A stretch of 64,000 bases of DNA from contig NZ_CP170453.1 of assembly GCF_042492175.1 (NCBI RefSeq), forward strand, positions 1,116,001 to 1,180,000, read 5' to 3'. This stretch comes from CAJXSN01 sp947492235. GTDB taxonomy: Bacteria; Pseudomonadota; Alphaproteobacteria; Sphingomonadales; Sphingomonadaceae. The position numbers were made by a program, and so were the translations under genes. The notes under the pieces were generated by a model. That model did no database searches and was not told the DNA's origin. It saw nothing but the letters and a program-made list of their open reading frames with translations. Position 1 is the stretch's first letter, and every line of letters starts with the position of its first letter. Shown here in pieces: positions 1-8,242 of the stretch.

Positions 1-113
1 GCGCCTTGCCTAGCGCTGTCCACGTCCGGTAGAGCCGAGCCGGTCGGGGCGAGGCCCCAAGCAACAGCACAACGGCACCCGGGGCGGGGCCACTTGAACG
101 GGCGCGATCACAC

Positions 114-995
114 ATGAAGGGCATCATCCTCGCAGGCGGCAGCGGTACGCGGCTGTTCCCCGCCACCATGGCGATTTCCAAGCAATTGCTGCCGGTGTTT
201 GACAAGCCGATGATCTATTACCCGCTTTCCGTACTGATGCTGGCGGGCATCCGCGAGGTGCTGATCATCTCCACTCCGCGCGATCTACCGATGTTCGAGG
301 CATTGCTGGGCGATGGCAGCGCCTTCGGGATCGATCTGTCCTATGCCGTGCAGCCAGAGCCCAACGGGCTGGCTGAAGCCTTCATCATCGGGCGGGATTT
401 CGTCGGCGGGCAGCCAAGCGCGCTGATTCTGGGCGACAACATCTATCACGGCGACAAGATGGGCGAGAAATGCCGCGCCGCGGCGGACGAAGCGCAGGCG
501 CGCGGGGCCAATGTCTTCGCCTATCATGTCGATGATCCGGAACGCTATGGCGTCGTCGATTTCGACGCGAGCGGCAAAGCGACTTCGGTCGAGGAAAAAC
601 CCGCTGCGCCGAAGTCGAACTGGGCCATCACCGGCCTCTATTTCTATGACAACCAAGTGTGCGATATCGCGGCAGGAATCGAACCCAGCGCACGGGGCGA
701 GCTGGAGATCACCGACGTCAACCGGCATTATCTTGAACGTGATGCCCTCACGGTCAGCCGTCTGGGGCGCGGCTATGCGTGGCTCGACACCGGCACTCAT
801 GATTCGTTGCACGAAGCGAGCGCCTATGTCCGCACGCTGGAGCATCGCACGGGTATCAAGATTGCCTGTCTGGAGGAAATCGGTCTGGAAATGGGCTGGA
901 TCGGCGCAGACGATGTGCTGGCCCGCGCCGCCGGTCTGGGCAAGACCGGCTATGCCGATTACCTGCGCCGCCGCGTCGCCGAACTGGCGCGCTAA
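114..995 (+). CDS. rfbA: Glucose-1-phosphate thymidylyltransferase RfbA
   Basis: A 293-residue protein that makes dTDP-glucose from glucose 1-phosphate and dTTP, the first step toward dTDP-sugars such as dTDP-rhamnose. The N-terminal nucleotidyltransferase signature GGSGTRL is at residues 8-14, followed by KQLLPV and KPMIYYPL; ILGDNIYHG near 105-113 carries the metal-binding Asp, and EEKP follows near 160. Length fits the family. The ATG has no obvious Shine-Dalgarno, and the 113 bases upstream hold no recognisable gene. RfbB, RfbC and RfbD partners are not downstream; the next gene is a glycosyltransferase-like ORF 21 bases away, so the rest of the pathway is either left of the window or elsewhere. 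Confidence 0.95.
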   Translation: MKGIILAGGSGTRLFPATMAISKQLLPVFDKPMIYYPLSVLMLAGIREVLIISTPRDLPMFEALLGDGSAFGIDLSYAVQPEPNGLAEAFIIGRDFVGGQPSALILGDNIYHGDKMGEKCRAAADEAQARGANVFAYHVDDPERYGVVDFDASGKATSVEEKPAAPKSNWAITGLYFYDNQVCDIAAGIEPSARGELEITDVNRHYLERDALTVSRLGRGYAWLDTGTHDSLHEASAYVRTLEHRTGIKIACLEEIGLEMGWIGADDVLARAAGLGKTGYADYLRRRVAELAR

Positions 996-1016
996 CCTGC
1001 CGGAAAGCGTGCTGTC

Positions 1017-2072
1017 GTGACGTTATCGGACCTGCCACCCCCAGCCCAATTCGACGGTGCGCGCATCCTCATGACCGCGCCGCATTTCTTCGGCTATGAC
1101 CGCGAGATCGTGGCCGAACTGGAACGGCGGGGGGCGCATGTCGATTACGTGCCTGACCGGCCCTTTGACGCCCCTTTGCTGAAAGCCGCCGCCCGATTTT
1201 CCCGCGCTGCTGTTCTTCGCCATACAGGGAATGTCTGGCGCGAGGCGTTGGAGAGGTTTGGCGATGTTCAGTACGACTACGTGCTGATCATCAACGGGCA
1301 GACCCTGCCTGAGGATGTTCTGGCTGATTTGCGCGCCAGCCAGAAAGGCGCCGCATTCCTATTCTATATCTGGGATTCGCTGGAAAACCGGGGCAGCGCG
1401 CTGAAACTGCTCAAATATTTTGACCGGACCAGCAGCTTCGAAATCGACGCCGCGCGCGCCAATGGCATGCGGTTCCGCCCGCTATTTTTCGCGCCCTCTT
1501 TTGCATTAAGCGCCGCAGACGAAGCGCCCGAAATCCGGCACGATCTTTCCTTCCTCGGCACAGCGCATTCGGATCGCTATGCGATCGTCAAATCCATCGA
1601 TGCCGGATTGCCCGCCGATATCCGGCGGCGATGGTTCCTCTATTTGCAGGCGCGCTGGGTGCTGAGCGCCTACCGCATAACCAATCCCGGATTTCGCGGT
1701 GCCGATGCGGACGACTTCAGTTTCGAGCCCATGGGGAGGGAGGATGCAAAGGCCATCTTCTGGGCCTCGCGCACCATCCTCGATATCGAACATCCGCGCC
1801 AGAAGGGGCTGACCATCCGCACGTTCGAAACGCTCGGCGCGCGGCGCAAGCTGGTGACGACCAATGCCGAGATACGGCGGTATGCGTTCTACGATCCGGA
1901 ATTGGTGCAGGTGATCGATCGCGCCGCACCTGTAGTGGATCCGGAATTCCTCGCCACCCCCGCCCCTGAATTGGACGCAGACCTTTACCAGCGGTACAGC
2001 GTCGCAGGGTTCGTGGACGAGCTGTTCGATCCGGTCGACCGGTCGGCCAGCCATTTGAGGGAAGCAGCATGA
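1017..2072 (+). CDS. Putative glycosyltransferase, CgeB-like
   Basis: A 351-residue cytoplasmic protein with no signal peptide. It starts at a GTG 21 bases after rfbA, and its stop overlaps the next ATG by four bases, so it is part of a polysaccharide operon. The N-terminal ILMTAPHFFGYDREIVAELERRG resembles a Rossmann-type GT-B donor lobe. The C-terminal QKGLTIRTFETLGARRK followed by LVTTN resembles the sugar-nucleotide-binding segment of CgeB/GT1-like glycosyltransferases found in capsule and lipopolysaccharide clusters. The acceptor and the sugar cannot be read from the sequence. Identification is by resemblance and context only. Confidence 0.6.
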   Translation: MTLSDLPPPAQFDGARILMTAPHFFGYDREIVAELERRGAHVDYVPDRPFDAPLLKAAARFSRAAVLRHTGNVWREALERFGDVQYDYVLIINGQTLPEDVLADLRASQKGAAFLFYIWDSLENRGSALKLLKYFDRTSSFEIDAARANGMRFRPLFFAPSFALSAADEAPEIRHDLSFLGTAHSDRYAIVKSIDAGLPADIRRRWFLYLQARWVLSAYRITNPGFRGADADDFSFEPMGREDAKAIFWASRTILDIEHPRQKGLTIRTFETLGARRKLVTTNAEIRRYAFYDPELVQVIDRAAPVVDPEFLATPAPELDADLYQRYSVAGFVDELFDPVDRSASHLREAA

Positions 2073-2647
2073 GCGATGGCAAGGCAAAGACCGCGCGCCT
2101 GTCACTGCGCAGCCTGCTGAAATCGGACCTGGAGCGGTATTGGCACTATTACGGGCGGCCCGGAACCACGCCGCGCACATGGAATTTGTGGCGCAATTTC
2201 CTGATCCCGCGCTGTGCGCCGGTCGCGCTGTACCGGCTTGCCCATTCGGCGCATCGCCGGGGCCTGCGCCCGATTGCGAAGCTGATCACGTGGCTGAATT
2301 TCTACCTTTATGGTTGCGAATTCCTGTCCGAATGCGAGATCGGGCCGCATTTCTTTATGCCGCACAGCCAGGGTTCGGTGATCGGGGCGCTGAAGATCGG
2401 GTCCTATGCGGTGATCTATCATCAGGTCACCATCGGCGCGAAGAGCATCGATCCGGGCAATGGCGAGCGGCCTGTGATCGGCGACCGGTGCTTTATCGCC
2501 AGCGGTGCAAAGATTGTCGGCGTGCTGACTCTGGGCGATGATGTGACTGTGGGGGCGAATGCCGTGGTGACGAAATCGGCGGGCTCGCAGGTGGCGCTGA
2601 TGGGTATACCCGCGACCGAGAAACCGAAAGCACTCCCACAGGATTAA
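2069..2647 (+). CDS. Serine O-acetyltransferase-like hexapeptide acetyltransferase
   Basis: A 192-residue left-handed beta-helix acetyltransferase of the CysE/LpxA superfamily. The C-terminal half has the hexapeptide rungs IGSYAVIYHQVTIGAK, VIGDRCFIASGAKIVG and VTVGANAVVTKS, and PHFFMPHSQG supplies the likely catalytic His. It lacks the long N-terminal helical domain typical of biosynthetic CysE. Because it overlaps the preceding glycosyltransferase by ATGA and precedes a UDP-sugar epimerase, O-acetylation of a surface glycan is more likely than cysteine biosynthesis. That assignment is inference from context. Confidence 0.75.
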   Translation: MSDGKAKTARLSLRSLLKSDLERYWHYYGRPGTTPRTWNLWRNFLIPRCAPVALYRLAHSAHRRGLRPIAKLITWLNFYLYGCEFLSECEIGPHFFMPHSQGSVIGALKIGSYAVIYHQVTIGAKSIDPGNGERPVIGDRCFIASGAKIVGVLTLGDDVTVGANAVVTKSAGSQVALMGIPATEKPKALPQD

Positions 2648-2699
2648 GCGCCTATTCGCATCTGTCTGCTAAGGCGCGGGTCCATATTAGCGAGGGTTT

Positions 2700-3683
2700 A
2701 TGCGGGTTCTGATCACAGGTGCAGCGGGCTTTATCGGCGCGGCTTTGGCGGCGCGGCTTCTCGCACGCGGCGACAGCGTGCTCGGGATCGATAATCTCAA
2801 CGATTACTATCAGGTATCGCTGAAGAAAGATCGCCTCGCGCAACTGGGCAATGGATTCGCCTTCAAACGGGTCGATTTTGCCAACAATGCGGCCTTGACC
2901 GCGGCACTGGCAGGCGAAGCGTTCGACCGGATCGTGCATCTGGGAGCGCAGGCCGGTGTCCGCTACTCAATCGAGAACCCGCACGCCTATGTGCAGTCCA
3001 ATCTGGTCGGCCATGTGAACATGCTGGAAGTCGCCCGCGCGCGCGAAGTGCCGATGGTCTATGCCAGCTCCTCCAGCGTCTATGGCGGCAATGAAAAGCT
3101 GCCTTTCTCGGTCGAGGACCGGGCGGATCACCCTGTTTCGCTCTACGCCGCGACCAAGAAAGCGGACGAATTGATGAGCGAGACCTATGCGCATCTCTAT
3201 CGCATCCCGCTGACCGGTCTGCGCTTCTTCACCGTCTACGGGCCATGGGGCCGACCGGACATGATGCTGTGGATGTTCACCCACAAAATCCTGTCGGGCA
3301 TAACCATTCCGGTTTTCAATAATGGCGATATGTACCGTGATTTCACCTATATCGACGACATCGTTTCAGGCGTCGTCGCTTGCGTGGACAGCCCGCCCGC
3401 CGATGATGGCGCGGTCAAGGCAGGCGGCAGCGTGAAGCCGCATGCCCTCTACAATATCGGCAATCACCGGTCGGAGAAGCTGATGGATGTGATCGCCGTG
3501 CTAGAGGATGCCATCGGGCGGAAAGCGGAGATGGAAATGCTCCCGATGCAGCCTGGCGATGTTCACAAGACCTATGCCGATATCGAGGCGATCCGGAGTG
3601 ACTTGGGGTACGAGCCGACTACCAGTGTGGAAATCGGCGTTCCCAAGTTTGTCGAGTGGTATCGCGAATATCACGGGGTCTAG
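2700..3683 (+). CDS. UDP-glucuronate 4-epimerase-like NAD-dependent epimerase
   Basis: A 327-residue extended short-chain dehydrogenase that interconverts UDP-hexuronic acids (UDP-glucuronate/UDP-galacturonate) using bound NAD. The NAD-binding GAAGFIG motif is at residues 7-13, DNLNDYY follows strand 2, the active-site Ser run ASSSSVYG is near 122, and the catalytic pair is in YAATK near 145-149. FFTVYGPWGRPDMM and FNNGDMYRDFTYIDD are characteristic of the CapI/GAE branch rather than GalE. It follows the acetyltransferase after 52 bases and ends the plus-strand sugar operon, converging on wecC. Confidence 0.85.
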   Translation: MRVLITGAAGFIGAALAARLLARGDSVLGIDNLNDYYQVSLKKDRLAQLGNGFAFKRVDFANNAALTAALAGEAFDRIVHLGAQAGVRYSIENPHAYVQSNLVGHVNMLEVARAREVPMVYASSSSVYGGNEKLPFSVEDRADHPVSLYAATKKADELMSETYAHLYRIPLTGLRFFTVYGPWGRPDMMLWMFTHKILSGITIPVFNNGDMYRDFTYIDDIVSGVVACVDSPPADDGAVKAGGSVKPHALYNIGNHRSEKLMDVIAVLEDAIGRKAEMEMLPMQPGDVHKTYADIEAIRSDLGYEPTTSVEIGVPKFVEWYREYHGV

Positions 3684-3714
3684 CAGGGGCACCGCGCGCC
3701 CCTACCCGATCACC

Positions 3715-3741
3715 CCGTTCACCCTGAGCCTGTCGAAGGGC
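3715..3741. repeat. REP-like dispersed repeat, copy 1
   Basis: A 27-base sequence with core CCTGAGCCTGTCGAAGGGC lies in the short gap between the converging epimerase and wecC genes. It differs by one base over 27 from the copy at 11,589-11,615. Related copies occur at 24,019-24,040 and, inverted, at 24,079-24,106. The inner CCTGAGCCTGTCGAAGG looks like the short palindromic repeats common in sphingomonad intergenic DNA. Here it sits where a bidirectional terminator would be expected. Confidence 0.75.
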
Positions 3742-3755
3742 GGGATTTCGCCCGG

Positions 3756-5057
3756 TCAGCTCGCCAGTCGCAGACCCGGAGCCGCAGACTTCACCTGCGC
3801 ATCGGGCCAGATACCGCGCGTATCGTACACAACGGCCCCGGCGCGTTCCTCTGCCGGGATCACCTTGAACACGTCATGGTCCACCAGCACGATCAGCACG
3901 CCGCAGGTTTCCAGCGCCGTGTCGATATCAACGAGAGCAGCGTCGCTGCCATCGAATTCTTTCGGTAGTTCAGCGGCATAAGGCTCCACCACGCTGATGC
4001 GTGATCCGTAATCACGGGCCAGGGCCGCTGCGACATAGCGCGCCGGGCTCTCGCGAAAATCGTCGATATTCGCTTTGAAAGCGAGGCCGAGGCAACCGAT
4101 CTGTGCGCCCGGATTGTCTTCCACCAGCTCTTTGGCACGCGCCAGAACGTGGTGCATCTTCGCATCGTTCACTTCGCGGGCCTGACGGATCATTTTCGCC
4201 TGCTCCGGCGCGCCGTGCACAATAAACCACGGGTCCACCGCGATACAGTGGCCGCCAACACCGGGGCCAGGCTGCAGGATGTTCACACGCGGGTGACGAT
4301 TGGCGAGGCGGATCACTTCCCACACATCGAGGCCCTGCGCATCGGCAATCATGCTCAGCTCGTTGGCAAAGGCGATGTTGGTGTCGCGGTAGGCGTTCTC
4401 GACCAGCTTGGTCATTTCCGCACTCGCGGCGTCGGTGGTCACGCACTCACCGCGCACGAATCGCTTGTAGAAAGCCAGCGCCTTGCGCGCACAGCGCGGC
4501 GTGATCCCGCCGATGGAACGATCATTGCGGATCAGCTCTTCGAGGATTTTGCCGGGCAGGACCCGCTCCGGGCAATAGGCGATGGAAATGTCCGGCGTTT
4601 TCTCGCTCAGGCCCGGCATCGCCAGGTCCGGACGCAAGCCCGCAATCAGATCGCGCATCGCCACAGTCGTGCCGACCGGCGAGGTCGATTCCAGAATGAT
4701 CGTATCGCCCGCTTTCAGCACACCGGCGACTTCGGTTGCCGCGCTCATCACATAGCTGGTGTCGGGCGTGTGGTTGCCGTCCTTGGCGAAGGGCGTGGGT
4801 ACGGCGATCACGAAAACATCGGCCGGCTGCACCTGCGTGCTGGCTTTCAATGTGCCGCGCTGGACGACGCTGCGCACCAGACCATCCAGATCGACTTCCT
4901 CGATATGGATTTCGCCGCGATTGATCGTATCGACCACGCTCTGGGTGATATCGATCCCAGTCACGGGGCAGCCGCTGCTGGCAATCACGGCTGCTGTGGG
5001 CAGGCCGATATAGCCGAGGCCTACGACGCAGACGTCCGGTTTGTTTTCGCCGATCAT
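3756..5057 (-). CDS. wecC: UDP-N-acetyl-D-mannosamine dehydrogenase WecC
   Basis: A 433-residue NAD-dependent dehydrogenase that oxidises UDP-ManNAc twice to UDP-ManNAcA for surface polysaccharide. The Rossmann motif VVGLGYIGLPTA is at the N terminus; ESTSPVGTT, YCPERVLPG and KLVENAYRDTNIAFANELS mark the middle domain; GPGVGGHCIAVDP contains the catalytic Cys; GLAFKANIDDFRESPA marks the C-terminal UDP-binding domain. The start at 5057 is chosen because AGGAAG precedes it by about 11 bases and the family N terminus begins there; the frame stays open upstream without homology. It is read after wecB, which supplies its substrate. Confidence 0.92.
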   Translation of the reverse strand: MIGENKPDVCVVGLGYIGLPTAAVIASSGCPVTGIDITQSVVDTINRGEIHIEEVDLDGLVRSVVQRGTLKASTQVQPADVFVIAVPTPFAKDGNHTPDTSYVMSAATEVAGVLKAGDTIILESTSPVGTTVAMRDLIAGLRPDLAMPGLSEKTPDISIAYCPERVLPGKILEELIRNDRSIGGITPRCARKALAFYKRFVRGECVTTDAASAEMTKLVENAYRDTNIAFANELSMIADAQGLDVWEVIRLANRHPRVNILQPGPGVGGHCIAVDPWFIVHGAPEQAKMIRQAREVNDAKMHHVLARAKELVEDNPGAQIGCLGLAFKANIDDFRESPARYVAAALARDYGSRISVVEPYAAELPKEFDGSDAALVDIDTALETCGVLIVLVDHDVFKVIPAEERAGAVVYDTRGIWPDAQVKSAAPGLRLAS

Positions 5058-5148
5058 GATAGTGCGGTGCTTCCTGCTGGTGACGTTTCTGTCCGTCAGC
5101 CTTGGCAGGGCAAGGTAAAGATTGCGGTAACGCTGGGCGGTTTTGGCC

Positions 5149-5292
5149 CTCACAGAGGCACGGAGACACAGAGAGGAAGAATGCGGCGCCCGCCGCCTTA
5201 AGGGGAACACTTACCGTTACGCTCTGCGAAGCAATTCAATAACAACCCCACAAGAAAGCCTCGGCCCCTCCGTGCCTCTGCGCCTCTGTGAG
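5149..5292. repeat. Inverted-repeat element between wecB and wecC
   Basis: Two arms of about 25 bases, 5149-5173 and 5268-5292, are inverted copies matching at 21 of 25 positions. Each arm is itself built of degenerate 8-mers: left arm CACAGAGG, CACGGAGA, CACAGAGA; right arm CTCCGTGC, CTCTGCGC, CTCTGTGA. The 94-base interior has no recognisable gene. The element begins two bases beyond the wecB stop and ends about 90 bases before the wecC start, so it would be transcribed in the wecB-wecC message and could fold into a long hairpin. It resembles a small non-autonomous repeat rather than an insertion sequence. Confidence 0.7.
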
Positions 5293-5294
5293 CG

Positions 5295-6431
5295 TCAATT
5301 CGGTGCCAGCAAATCCGCAATCCGCTGTGCCGAGTGGCCATCGCCAAACGGATTATGCGCCTGCGCCATGGCCGCATAGGCCGCCGGATCATCCAGAAGA
5401 CGGGTGACTTCGGTCACAATCGTATCCGCATCGGTGCCGACCAGCCTGGCCGTTCCGGCATCGACGCCCTCGGGCCGCTCGGTCGTCTCGCGCATGACCA
5501 GCACGGGTTTGCCGAGCGCGGGCGCTTCTTCCTGCACCCCGCCGCTATCGGTCAGCATCAAGTGCGAAATATCCAGCAGGCGGGCAAAATGCGGATAATC
5601 GAGTGGTTCGAGCAGGGCGACATTGTCCATTCCTGCAAGCTCGTCATTCATCACCGCCCGCACATTGGGGTTGAGGTGCACAGGGAAGATAATCGCCACG
5701 TCATCGCGCGCGGCGATCCGCTTCACCGCATCGGCAATGGCCCGCATGCCATCGCCGAAATTCTCGCGCCGGTGGCTGGTCATGCCAATGATCTTCTTGC
5801 CCGCAAAGCGCGCCTCGACATCGGCCAGGCCACTCGCCAAGGCAGGCTCGGCCTCCACTTTTGCCGTTATCCAATGCAGCGCGTCGATCACCGTGTTGCC
5901 GGTGACGTGAACGATGGAAGGATCGATATTCTCGCGCAGCAGGGCATTCTGCGAGACTTCGGTCGGCGCGCAATGCAGCGCGGCAAAGCTGCCGATGACC
6001 TTGCGATTCACCTCTTCGGGCCATGGATGATAGATATCCCCGCTGCGCAGTCCTGCCTCCACATGACAGACGGGGACCTTGCGGTAATAGGCGGCCAAAG
6101 CACCGCACATGGCGGTGGCAGTATCGCCCTGCACCACAACGTAATCCGGCTGCACCCGGTTCATCACTTCGCCGATCCCGGTCAGCAGGCGCGCGGTCAG
6201 GGCATCCAGCGTCTGGTCCGGTTGCATCACATCGAGATCATCATGCGGCGTGATTCCGGCGATTTCGAGGACCTGATCGAGCATTCCGCGGTGCTGGCCC
6301 GTCACCAACACGCGGCTGTCGAACCGATCGTCTGCGTCCAGCGCATGGACGAGCGGGAACAGCTTGATAGCCTCCGGGCGTGTGCCGAAGATGGTGAGGA
6401 TTGTGCGTTGCGGGCCGGAATGGGTGCTCAT
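5295..6431 (-). CDS. wecB: UDP-N-acetylglucosamine 2-epimerase WecB
   Basis: A 378-residue non-hydrolysing epimerase that converts UDP-GlcNAc to UDP-ManNAc, the substrate of the adjacent WecC. Signatures are TIFGTRPEAIKLFPLVHAL near the N terminus, LVTGQH, VVQGDTATAMCGALAAYY, HVEAGLRSGD, PWPEEVNRKVI and the C-terminal TDSGGVQEEAPALGKPVLVMRETTERPEG. The start at 6431 gives the usual family length; an in-frame ATG at 6449 adds six residues but has no better ribosome-binding site. Confidence 0.94.
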   Translation of the reverse strand: MSTHSGPQRTILTIFGTRPEAIKLFPLVHALDADDRFDSRVLVTGQHRGMLDQVLEIAGITPHDDLDVMQPDQTLDALTARLLTGIGEVMNRVQPDYVVVQGDTATAMCGALAAYYRKVPVCHVEAGLRSGDIYHPWPEEVNRKVIGSFAALHCAPTEVSQNALLRENIDPSIVHVTGNTVIDALHWITAKVEAEPALASGLADVEARFAGKKIIGMTSHRRENFGDGMRAIADAVKRIAARDDVAIIFPVHLNPNVRAVMNDELAGMDNVALLEPLDYPHFARLLDISHLMLTDSGGVQEEAPALGKPVLVMRETTERPEGVDAGTARLVGTDADTIVTEVTRLLDDPAAYAAMAQAHNPFGDGHSAQRIADLLAPN

Positions 6432-6509
6432 CTGCCCGCCATTAACCACGATAGGTTAAGGCATGCCTAGCCTGCATCAGAAAACTAGGGAAGCCGGTCT
6501 CGGCGCAGT

Positions 6510-7109
6510 TCAGCTTTCGGGCGGCAGCGCCAGAGGCTCGACTTCGCGGTCCGCCGTCGCAGCCGGCGAATCAAGCGTTTCGTCACCCACCGGGGCGGCG
6601 CGTTCCCGCTCCAGCCGCTCGAGATATTCACGCTCGATCGCTTCGACTTCGGCCTGTCGGATGGCGGCGTCTTCGTCGATTGTCGAAAGCCGTTCTGCGC
6701 GCGCTTCGGCAATCAACTGGCCGAACCGCACGCTGGAAGCCTCGCGCTTCTCGCCGTAAGCGATGTCGATCAGTTCCTGCGTGCAGCCGGTATAGCCTGC
6801 CGCTCCGGTCGGGGAGCAGGACAGAGCACCGAAATCGCCCACGAATTCAAATGCCTCGACCCGCTCGGCCCAGGCCGTGTTGGCGGGGTCGCTGCTGAAC
6901 CGCAGGCTTTCGGGAATACGGAAGCGCTCACTCTCGGGCAGACGGGCCACAACCACGATCTCATCCGCATTGGCGGGCGGCTGCACTTCATCATCACCAT
7001 AGACGATGACCATATTGACCCGGTCGCCGCCCGCATCCTGCGCGGCGGCCGGGGTGGCCATGGCAATGCTTGCTGCGGCGAGAGAGAGAAGAATGGAACG
7101 CGTCTGCAT
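6510..7109 (-). CDS. Secreted protein of unknown function
   Basis: A 199-residue protein with an N-terminal signal peptide ending in ATPAAAQ, so likely periplasmic. The middle contains two Cys (LSCSPTG and YTGCTQELIDIAYGEKRE), which could form a disulfide. The C-terminal third is rich in Glu, Arg and Ala (AEARAERL, EAIEREYLERLERERAA) and probably forms a charged helix or coiled coil. I do not recognise a family. The start at 7109 is preferred over the GTG at 7124 because GAAAGGG lies just upstream of it. It stands alone between wecB and the coq7 operon. Confidence 0.8.
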   Translation of the reverse strand: MQTRSILLSLAAASIAMATPAAAQDAGGDRVNMVIVYGDDEVQPPANADEIVVVARLPESERFRIPESLRFSSDPANTAWAERVEAFEFVGDFGALSCSPTGAAGYTGCTQELIDIAYGEKREASSVRFGQLIAEARAERLSTIDEDAAIRQAEVEAIEREYLERLERERAAPVGDETLDSPAATADREVEPLALPPES

Positions 7110-7223
7110 TGAAAACCCTTTCACAGGCGAAAGGCCCGTTGGTGTCTGTTTAGCGCATTATTCGCTGAATATCATCTGAAGTGCGCACCCATCGAGCGAA
7201 CGAGCCGGTGGGACGGTTCCCGC

Positions 7224-7757
7224 TCAGATGCGCTGGCTCACCTTGATCGCTGCCTTGCAGCCCAGCCGGATTATGCCCGACAAGAGAGGATATGCCGGGG
7301 CCTTTTCGGCGCCTGCCTCCAGTGCAGCATCGAGATGCTCGCGCTCATCCTCGCGGAACCGCTCGATCATTCCGGCGAGCTTCGGATCCGCACCGGTTTC
7401 TTCCAGCCGGTCCAATTGCTCGGAGTAGTGCTTGTCGATCTCTTCCTCGACAGCGGCGGTGCAGGCCATGGCGGCTTCCGGACCCATCAGGGCAGTGGCC
7501 GCGCCCAAAGCGTAGCCCGCCGCATGCCAGAACGGCTGCAGCGCCGTGGGGCGCACGCCGCGTTCGGCCATCAAGGCATCGAATTCCTCGCGGTGAACCG
7601 CTTCCTGCCGGGCCATGGCGCGAATTTCGCCCGAATGCGGCCCGCGGTCGCCCATCACCGCTAGCTGGCCTTCGTAAATGCGCGTTGCACCGAATTCGCC
7701 AGCCTGATCGACCCGGATCATCCGGTCGATCTCGTCCTTCGTCATCGCCGTTGTCAT
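7224..7757 (-). CDS. coq7: Demethoxyubiquinone hydroxylase, COQ7 family
   Basis: A 177-residue membrane-associated diiron monooxygenase that hydroxylates demethoxyubiquinone late in ubiquinone synthesis. The ferritin-like four-helix pattern of iron ligands is visible in AGEFGATRIYEGQ, ARQEAVHREEFD, AAVEEEIDKHYSEQ and RFREDEREHLDAA. The frame is open for a further 120 codons upstream, but that part is the antisense shadow of dsbB. The start ATG at 7757 overlaps the dsbB stop by ATGA, indicating translational coupling. Confidence 0.93.
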   Translation of the reverse strand: MTTAMTKDEIDRMIRVDQAGEFGATRIYEGQLAVMGDRGPHSGEIRAMARQEAVHREEFDALMAERGVRPTALQPFWHAAGYALGAATALMGPEAAMACTAAVEEEIDKHYSEQLDRLEETGADPKLAGMIERFREDEREHLDAALEAGAEKAPAYPLLSGIIRLGCKAAIKVSQRI

Positions 7758-8233
7758 GCCGCGTGTGTATCCTTCCGGCCAATCAGCCACAGGATCACGC
7801 CTGCCGCCGCTGCCGATATCAAAAAGTTCCAACCTGCCAGCGAAACGCCCAACAAGTCCCATGGTGCCTGATCGCACCGCACAATCGGCGCATTCATGAT
7901 CGAATCGAGCACATCTTCGCCCGGCCCGGCCGTGGTGGCGCAGCCGGTGATGCCTTCCCACCAGCCATATTCGACGCCGGCATGAAACAGCCCGATCAGA
8001 CCGGATGCTAAAATAGCCAGGGCGGCCAAGCCGGTCCATACGCGCGAAGGGCCTATGAAGCTGGCTCCCAGCCCCAACGCTATCGCAGCAAAATGCGGCC
8101 AGCGCTGCCACCAGCACATCTCGCACGGATAGAGCCCGAAGCCGAATTCACCGAGATAGGCCCCGGCCAGAAGCAGGGACGGCACGGCCAGTGATATCTG
8201 GCGCGCGAGCCGGACATTGGGGGTTTCGGTCAT
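7754..8233 (-). CDS. dsbB: Disulfide bond formation protein DsbB
   Basis: A 159-residue inner-membrane protein with four hydrophobic segments that re-oxidises periplasmic DsbA and passes electrons to quinone. The periplasmic redox pairs are present: Cys37 and Cys40 in LYPCEMCWWQR, and Cys98 and Cys120 in the second loop. The CxxC followed by W-W-Q-R matches the alphaproteobacterial DsbB/DsbI branch. It is coupled to coq7, a ubiquinone biosynthesis gene, which suits a quinone-dependent enzyme, and lies 9 bases from ctpA. Confidence 0.9.
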   Translation of the reverse strand: MTETPNVRLARQISLAVPSLLLAGAYLGEFGFGLYPCEMCWWQRWPHFAAIALGLGASFIGPSRVWTGLAALAILASGLIGLFHAGVEYGWWEGITGCATTAGPGEDVLDSIMNAPIVRCDQAPWDLLGVSLAGWNFLISAAAAGVILWLIGRKDTHAA

Positions 8234-8242
8234 GCCGCCGGT

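Noticed and set aside
1..113. A partial upstream gene at the left window edge
   Set aside because: No continuous frame with recognisable protein sequence runs to the rfbA start; only 113 bases are visible and they look like spacer or promoter.
4149..5201. Long plus-strand ORF opposite wecC as an overlapping gene
   Set aside because: It is the antisense of WecC with His/Arg-rich composition and no domain; codon bias of the GC-rich genome keeps such frames open.
6450..6470. TTAA pair (CATTAACC...GGTTAAGG) upstream of wecB as a CtrA box
   Set aside because: The half sites are ten bases apart, not seven.
7758..8126. N-terminal extension of the coq7 frame to 8126 as a fusion protein
   Set aside because: The extra part is the antisense-frame shadow of dsbB on the same strand and lacks family similarity; the ATG at 7757 coupled to dsbB is the start.
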